Shown here one piece after another: positions 60,474 through 64,000 of a stretch of DNA of 64,000 bases; the stretch's first letter is position 1, and each line of letters begins with the position of its first letter. The notes beneath the pieces are model-generated. The model worked only from the letters and a program-made list of their open reading frames with translations, had not been told where the DNA came from and did no database searches. A program made the translations under genes and the position numbers. The stretch comes from JAJKIV01 sp036741775 (GTDB lineage: Bacteria; Gemmatimonadota; Gemmatimonadetes; Gemmatimonadales; Gemmatimonadaceae), in the NCBI GenBank assembly GCA_036741775.1, contig DAINRQ010000018.1:1-64000 (forward strand). Direction: 5' to 3'.

Positions 60474-62153
60474 TCAATACCACCACACCTTCGTGTCTTC
60501 CCCGGGCGGCGCGTTCTTCCGGACATGTGCGCCCATCTGCTTGACCAGCTCCGCCCACGTCATCACGTGCCAGCTGTGTCCCTTCGTCGGCCGGCCGTAC
60601 GTAAACGGAACGCTCTTGCCGAGCTCGGTACCCTTGAGGAACTCCTCGAACTGGTAGACGGCCAGGTTCAGGTAGAAGTCGTCCATGTCGCCCGAGAAGA
60701 AGTGCAGCTTGGTCGCGACCTTCGGGCCTAACGTGGCCCAGTTCCGCTGGGCGTACTCCCGCAGGTCGTAGCCGTTCTCGCGCATGTAGTTCGCGACCTC
60801 GCGGTCAATCGTCCCCGTGAGCTTGTTCCACAACGGCTTGGGATATCCGTCGGAGTCCAGTGGGCCGTAGATGGCCTCCCACCCCTCGAGCTGATAGTTC
60901 GACCGGCCGCGCGTACCAAGGACCTCTTCGAACAGACTGAGCTGCCGGAGCGTCCACGTGACCTGCCCCTCGACCGTGCGCCGGAACGGCCGCTCCGTCG
61001 TCGTGAACTGCGTGTTGGCCATCACGAACGCATTCGTGTCCGAGTAGATGTCCACGAGCTGATAGCGCCGGAAATCGATCGGATCGGGTTGCAGCACCCA
61101 CGCGCCGCCGAAGAAGTCGGGGTGCTTGAGCTGTAACGCGAGTGTCTGCCAGCCACCGGTCGACGCGCCCTCGGCGAGCCGAGCGTACGGCTTGGCGATC
61201 ATGCGAAACTGGCGCTCGAGCGCCGGAACGATTTCCTCGACCATCGCGTCCCCATACGGCCCGTTGCTCGCCGAGTTCACGGAGTACGAGTCGAGGAAGA
61301 ACGGCGTCGCTTGCTGGAAGCTCACCGCGATGAACCGCGGGAAGGTGTCGGAGACCCAGGACTTGTAGAAGTCGTAGCCGGTCTCGACACCCGTGACGGG
61401 ATGGATCTGGCCGATATTCCGAACGCGTGTCGAGTCCGGCTGGAAGCCGAACGGCACGTTGTGGCCGAACGTGTATACGGTCGGATACCGCACGCTCGTC
61501 CGCTCGTTGTACCCCTTCGGCAGGAGCACCGTCGCGTTCACGTACACTGGTCGGCCCCAGAACGCCGTGAGCTTCTGGCTCTGAATGCGGACGCGTTTCA
61601 CCCATTCCGTGTCGGTCGGCCGCGGCGACGGTGGAATGATCTTGTTGATCCGCAGCCGCACGGTGTTCCCGTCGCCGATGCGAACGCGTTGCGGTTCGCT
61701 GTAGACGTTGCCAGCGGCAACCTGCATGACCTCCTGCGTGCCTTCGTGCGGGAAGTGCACCCAGATCGTCTTCCCGTCCGCGCGCTTGATTTGCTCGTAG
61801 ACGTTCGCGATGGCCTGCACGTGGTACTCGCCCGGTGGAAGCTTCGCGAGCGGGACGGGGTAGCCGAGTGCCGTCGTATCGACGATTGCTGGCTGCCCGG
61901 CCCGAAGCTGATCGAGGTCGATGGCGAAAAGCGCCGGTCCCTGCGGCGTGATCTGCATGCGCGGCTCGGACTGCCCGTTCTTCGTCACGACGACGACGAG
62001 GCGTCCCGTGAGTGGTGCGGACCGCGTCGCGGGATCGACGGTCACCTCGAACCGAGTGGGCCGCACGGGCGTCTGGGCCGGCACGGCGACCGAGGAGCCC
62101 GCAAGCGAGACGACTACGCCCAGGGTGACGCGCGAGAGTAGACGGATGAGCAT
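60474..62153 (-). CDS. Exported esterase-D-like alpha/beta hydrolase
   Basis: A 559-residue protein with a signal peptide (LLSRVTLGVVVSLAGSSVAVPAQ; start ATG 62153). Residues about 35-180 are a beta-sandwich with no named family. The hydrolase domain begins near VYVNATVLLPKGYNE and carries the nucleophile elbow RLAEGASTGGWQTLAL (GxSxGG-type), an Asp region FFSGDMDDFYLN and the His in PTKGHSWHVMTWAEL. It resembles the putative esterase (Esterase_phd/EstD) family that includes enterochelin esterase and feruloyl esterases. The substrate is unknown. The promoter would be shared with the divergent barrel gene at 62242. Confidence 0.85.
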   Translation of the reverse strand: MLIRLLSRVTLGVVVSLAGSSVAVPAQTPVRPTRFEVTVDPATRSAPLTGRLVVVVTKNGQSEPRMQITPQGPALFAIDLDQLRAGQPAIVDTTALGYPVPLAKLPPGEYHVQAIANVYEQIKRADGKTIWVHFPHEGTQEVMQVAAGNVYSEPQRVRIGDGNTVRLRINKIIPPSPRPTDTEWVKRVRIQSQKLTAFWGRPVYVNATVLLPKGYNERTSVRYPTVYTFGHNVPFGFQPDSTRVRNIGQIHPVTGVETGYDFYKSWVSDTFPRFIAVSFQQATPFFLDSYSVNSASNGPYGDAMVEEIVPALERQFRMIAKPYARLAEGASTGGWQTLALQLKHPDFFGGAWVLQPDPIDFRRYQLVDIYSDTNAFVMANTQFTTTERPFRRTVEGQVTWTLRQLSLFEEVLGTRGRSNYQLEGWEAIYGPLDSDGYPKPLWNKLTGTIDREVANYMRENGYDLREYAQRNWATLGPKVATKLHFFSGDMDDFYLNLAVYQFEEFLKGTELGKSVPFTYGRPTKGHSWHVMTWAELVKQMGAHVRKNAPPGEDTKVWWY

Positions 62154-62241
62154 GGCGACGGATCGAGTAGCGTGGACGGGCAGTTCGGACGCATCATCAT
62201 CACGCAGCGATCGCGCCGACCATACTACTGCCTGAGGGTCT

Positions 62242-62886
62242 ATGAGCATCAGCCACCGTCAGCTCGCCTCGACCGCGCTGTTATGCGCAAGTCTCCTTCT
62301 GCCGGTGGCTGCGCTCAGCGCGCAGCAAGCCGCTCCCGTGCGCTCGAATACGGAAAAACTCATGCTCTCCCTCGCGCTCGGCGGCGCGTCGATCGACTCC
62401 GACGAGCTGGAAGCCGAACGCGAGTCGGGAGGCGGATTCTCCCTTCAGGTGGGCTGGGGGTTCACGCGTCTCTTCACGTTGCTGGTGGACGCGAGCGCTG
62501 CAGTGCTCGGCGACGACGACGATGAGTTCGTGCTCCTTCACGGCGACCTGCTCGGCCGCTTTCATTTCACGAACCCGCAGCGCGCGTGGGTTCCCTTCAT
62601 CGAGGGCGGACTCACCGGGCGCGTCGCGGCGCAGGACGACATCGCCATCATCGACGCCAACGGCAACCCTCAGCAGGTCGATCTCGAGATCTCGGGCGGT
62701 GGCTTCACGTTCGGCGGGGGACTCCAGTACCACGTGAGGCCGGCAGTTGCTCTCGGCGCGAGCCTGCGATGGACCGTGGGTGAGTTCAGCACCGTGAAGT
62801 TCAACAACGTCAGCATCGAGGGTTTCGAGATCGACGCGACGTCCGCCCGACTCAACCTCGGCGTGACCTGGCGACCATTACGATAG
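62242..62886 (+). CDS. Small outer-membrane beta-barrel protein
   Basis: A 214-residue protein with a signal peptide (LASTALLCASLLLPVAALSAQ). The mature part alternates short amphipathic strands and turns (LMLSLALGGASIDSDEL, FSLQVGWGFTRLFTLLVDASA, LGRFHFTNPQRAWVPFIEGGL, GGGFTFGGGLQYHVRPAVALG) and ends RLNLGVTWRPLR, as in eight-stranded OmpA/OmpW-like barrels. There is no terminal aromatic residue. The function is unknown. It is divergent from the esterase gene with an 88-base gap. Confidence 0.75.
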   Translation: MSISHRQLASTALLCASLLLPVAALSAQQAAPVRSNTEKLMLSLALGGASIDSDELEAERESGGGFSLQVGWGFTRLFTLLVDASAAVLGDDDDEFVLLHGDLLGRFHFTNPQRAWVPFIEGGLTGRVAAQDDIAIIDANGNPQQVDLEISGGGFTFGGGLQYHVRPAVALGASLRWTVGEFSTVKFNNVSIEGFEIDATSARLNLGVTWRPLR

Positions 62887-62929
62887 GCACCCGGGATGGC
62901 ACCGAGCGCTGGCCGCTGTTAGCTGCGGG

Positions 62930-63225
62930 TGTAAGGCGGGTGTGAGGCCCGGCGCGCGCGGGCCGGTCGGAACTGCGATTGGGCGGATGACGTGGAAACG
63001 GCCGGATCGTTTGCCGGGAATCGGGAATCGGGAATCGGGAATCGGGAATCGGGGGGAACGGGGAACAGGGAACGGCCCGCGGGGACGGTGGCGTCCCGGG
63101 GAGCTGTTCCCTTCAGTTCCGGCTCGTTGCGCGGCTCGGCATGGATGCAAAGCCGTCATCCGGCCGTTTCCGCCTCATCCGCGTCATCGTCGTTCCGACC
63201 GGCCTCGGCGCGCCAGACCGGACGT
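62930..63225. repeat. Fold-back repeat with GGGAATC array (5 copies) and GGGGAAC units
   Basis: Left arm contains ggccggtcggaactgcg and gtggaaacggccggat; GGGAATC is repeated five times at 63016-63050 and followed by ggggaac-type units (63052-63075) with the same 7-base period. Right arm: cgtcatccggccgtttccgc and gtcatcgtcgttccgacc. Members of the same family are at 2965, 20755 and 55680. It fills the gap 62887-63266 between the barrel gene and the HEAT-repeat gene, with no coding capacity. Confidence 0.85.
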
Positions 63226-63266
63226 GCGCCAATCCTCGACGTGTCAAACCGGGTTGCATTTCCCGG

Positions 63267-64000
63267 CTACGGGGTGGGACGAGGGCGCGGCCATGGCCAC
63301 GGCCACGGGTTGAACGAGTTGCTCCCGGCGAGTCCGCGAATGGCGGCTTCGCGCACCTCTGGCTCGCTCGAGCGGAGCAGCTCCGTCAGCAGTGCCTCGG
63401 AGCGGCCGCCGGACTTGAGCAGTGCACGTATCTGCGCCCGGCGGGCACGCTCGTGTTTCTCGACGCGGAGCGCGCTCTGGATTGCGGTCACCGCAGTCGA
63501 ATCACCGATCTGCCCGAGCGCCCACGCGGCCTTGAGACGCACGTCATCTTCCTGATCCGCCAGGCCATCGACCAGCCCGCGCGGTGCGTCACGCGGATCG
63601 AGCTGGCCTAACGCCCACGCCGCCGTGGCGCGCACTCGCGGGCTTCGATCGCTTCGTACGGCATCACCGAGGATGTCCACCGCCGTGCGGTCGCCGACGT
63701 TGCCTAACGCCCACGCCGACGTCTCGCGAACGGCGTCACTGGAGTCACGGCGCAGTGCGCCGATGAGGCCCGGCGCCGCGCTGCGTGTCTCCAGGCTGCC
63801 GAGTGCCCACGCCGCCATCTCGCGAACGCGCGGGTCGGCGTCCTGGCGAAGGACGGCGATGAGCACGTCCACGGCGCTACGAGCTTCGAGCTGCCCGAGC
63901 GCCCACGCCGCGGACCGGCGCACCGACGCGCTCGCGTCCTCGCGAACGACGCGCACGAGCGCCTCGACGGAGCTCAGTGAATCCATCCTCCCCACGGCGA
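63267..64000 (-). CDS. HEAT-repeat protein, 5' end outside window
   Basis: The visible 244 codons run into the right window edge; an in-frame GTG at 63995 could be a start but the repeats argue for more sequence upstream. At least five HEAT-like repeats of about 31 residues are seen, each with a core VRETSAWALGNVGDRTAV or similar (AAWALGQL is repeated). HEAT solenoids bind protein partners; in Gemmatimonadota such arrays often occur C-terminal to a BlaR1/M56-type membrane peptidase, which cannot be seen here. The tail is NPWPWPWPRPRPTP, an unusual Pro/Trp repeat encoded by a short tandem DNA repeat (63275-63310). Confidence 0.8.
   Translation of the reverse strand, partial: AVGRMDSLSSVEALVRVVREDASASVRRSAAWALGQLEARSAVDVLIAVLRQDADPRVREMAAWALGSLETRSAAPGLIGALRRDSSDAVRETSAWALGNVGDRTAVDILGDAVRSDRSPRVRATAAWALGQLDPRDAPRGLVDGLADQEDDVRLKAAWALGQIGDSTAVTAIQSALRVEKHERARRAQIRALLKSGGRSEALLTELLRSSEPEVREAAIRGLAGSNSFNPWPWPWPRPRPTP

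Noticed and set aside
1..64000. tRNA or rRNA genes
   Set aside because: A visual search for T-arm words (GGTTCGAATCC and close variants) and conserved rRNA stretches found none.

Overview
The window is high-GC bacterial chromosome (about two thirds G+C or more by eye) from a Gram-negative organism with an elaborate outer membrane: two TonB-dependent receptors (one of the SusC/RagA type with its SusD partner), FecR/ECF-sigma surface signalling genes, several lipoproteins, a peptidase-propeller-barrel protein and tandem TolB-propeller/amidohydrolase fusions. That combination, with GntR/SusCD and M28 peptidases, fits Gemmatimonadota (Gemmatimonadaceae) best. This is inference from gene content; no rRNA, tRNA, CRISPR array, intact insertion sequence or prophage was seen.

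Layout. 1-6 kb: end of a GH18-like gene, a frameshifted DUF1906 gene, a Spy/CpxP-like protein, a YceI lipoprotein, an Ig-like lipoprotein, and an archaeal-type aspartyl-tRNA synthetase preceded by a short Asp/Asn-rich leader ORF and a terminator hairpin. 6-21 kb: a ring-cleaving dioxygenase, two related 1150-residue propeller/amidohydrolases, a YfhO-type membrane protein, a von Willebrand A protein and an M28 peptidase. 21-24.6 kb: a MarR regulator flanked by a DoxX/NTF2 operon and a divergent cNMP-binding/thioredoxin-reductase-like flavoprotein, with a shared putative operator. 24.6-31 kb: metallo-hydrolase, TonB receptor and FecR on the minus strand, with a divergent ECF sigma gene whose 5' end lies in a heptanucleotide repeat array. 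31-37 kb: MA-peptidase/propeller/barrel protein, a lipoprotein, a second ECF sigma factor and an amidohydrolase. 37.6-55.7 kb: a co-oriented locus for uptake and breakdown of peptides or acylated amino acids (amino-acid ABC ATPase, GntR regulator, SusC, SusD, M28 peptidase, aminotransferase, desuccinylase-type amidase, TTC38-like protein, cystathionine-lyase-type enzyme, then the amino-acid binding protein and two permeases). 56-64 kb: a paralogue of the 247-residue protein at 44.4 kb, an orphan FecR, tryptophanyl-tRNA synthetase with a Trp-Trp-Trp leader peptide and terminator, a YceI protein, an esterase, a small outer-membrane barrel and an incomplete HEAT-repeat protein.

The most notable signals are not protein genes. 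(i) trpS has the parts of a ribosome-mediated attenuator and aspS has a less complete version, each with a leader peptide carrying the cognate codons. (ii) Intergenic regions contain 7-bp-period tandem arrays resembling cyanobacterial STRR repeats; one array replaces the expected start region of an ECF sigma gene. (iii) The 7-mer CGTTAGG/CCTAACG recurs roughly every 1.5 kb in both orientations and several reading frames. (iv) Several dispersed fold-back repeat families occupy most of the longer gene-free stretches.
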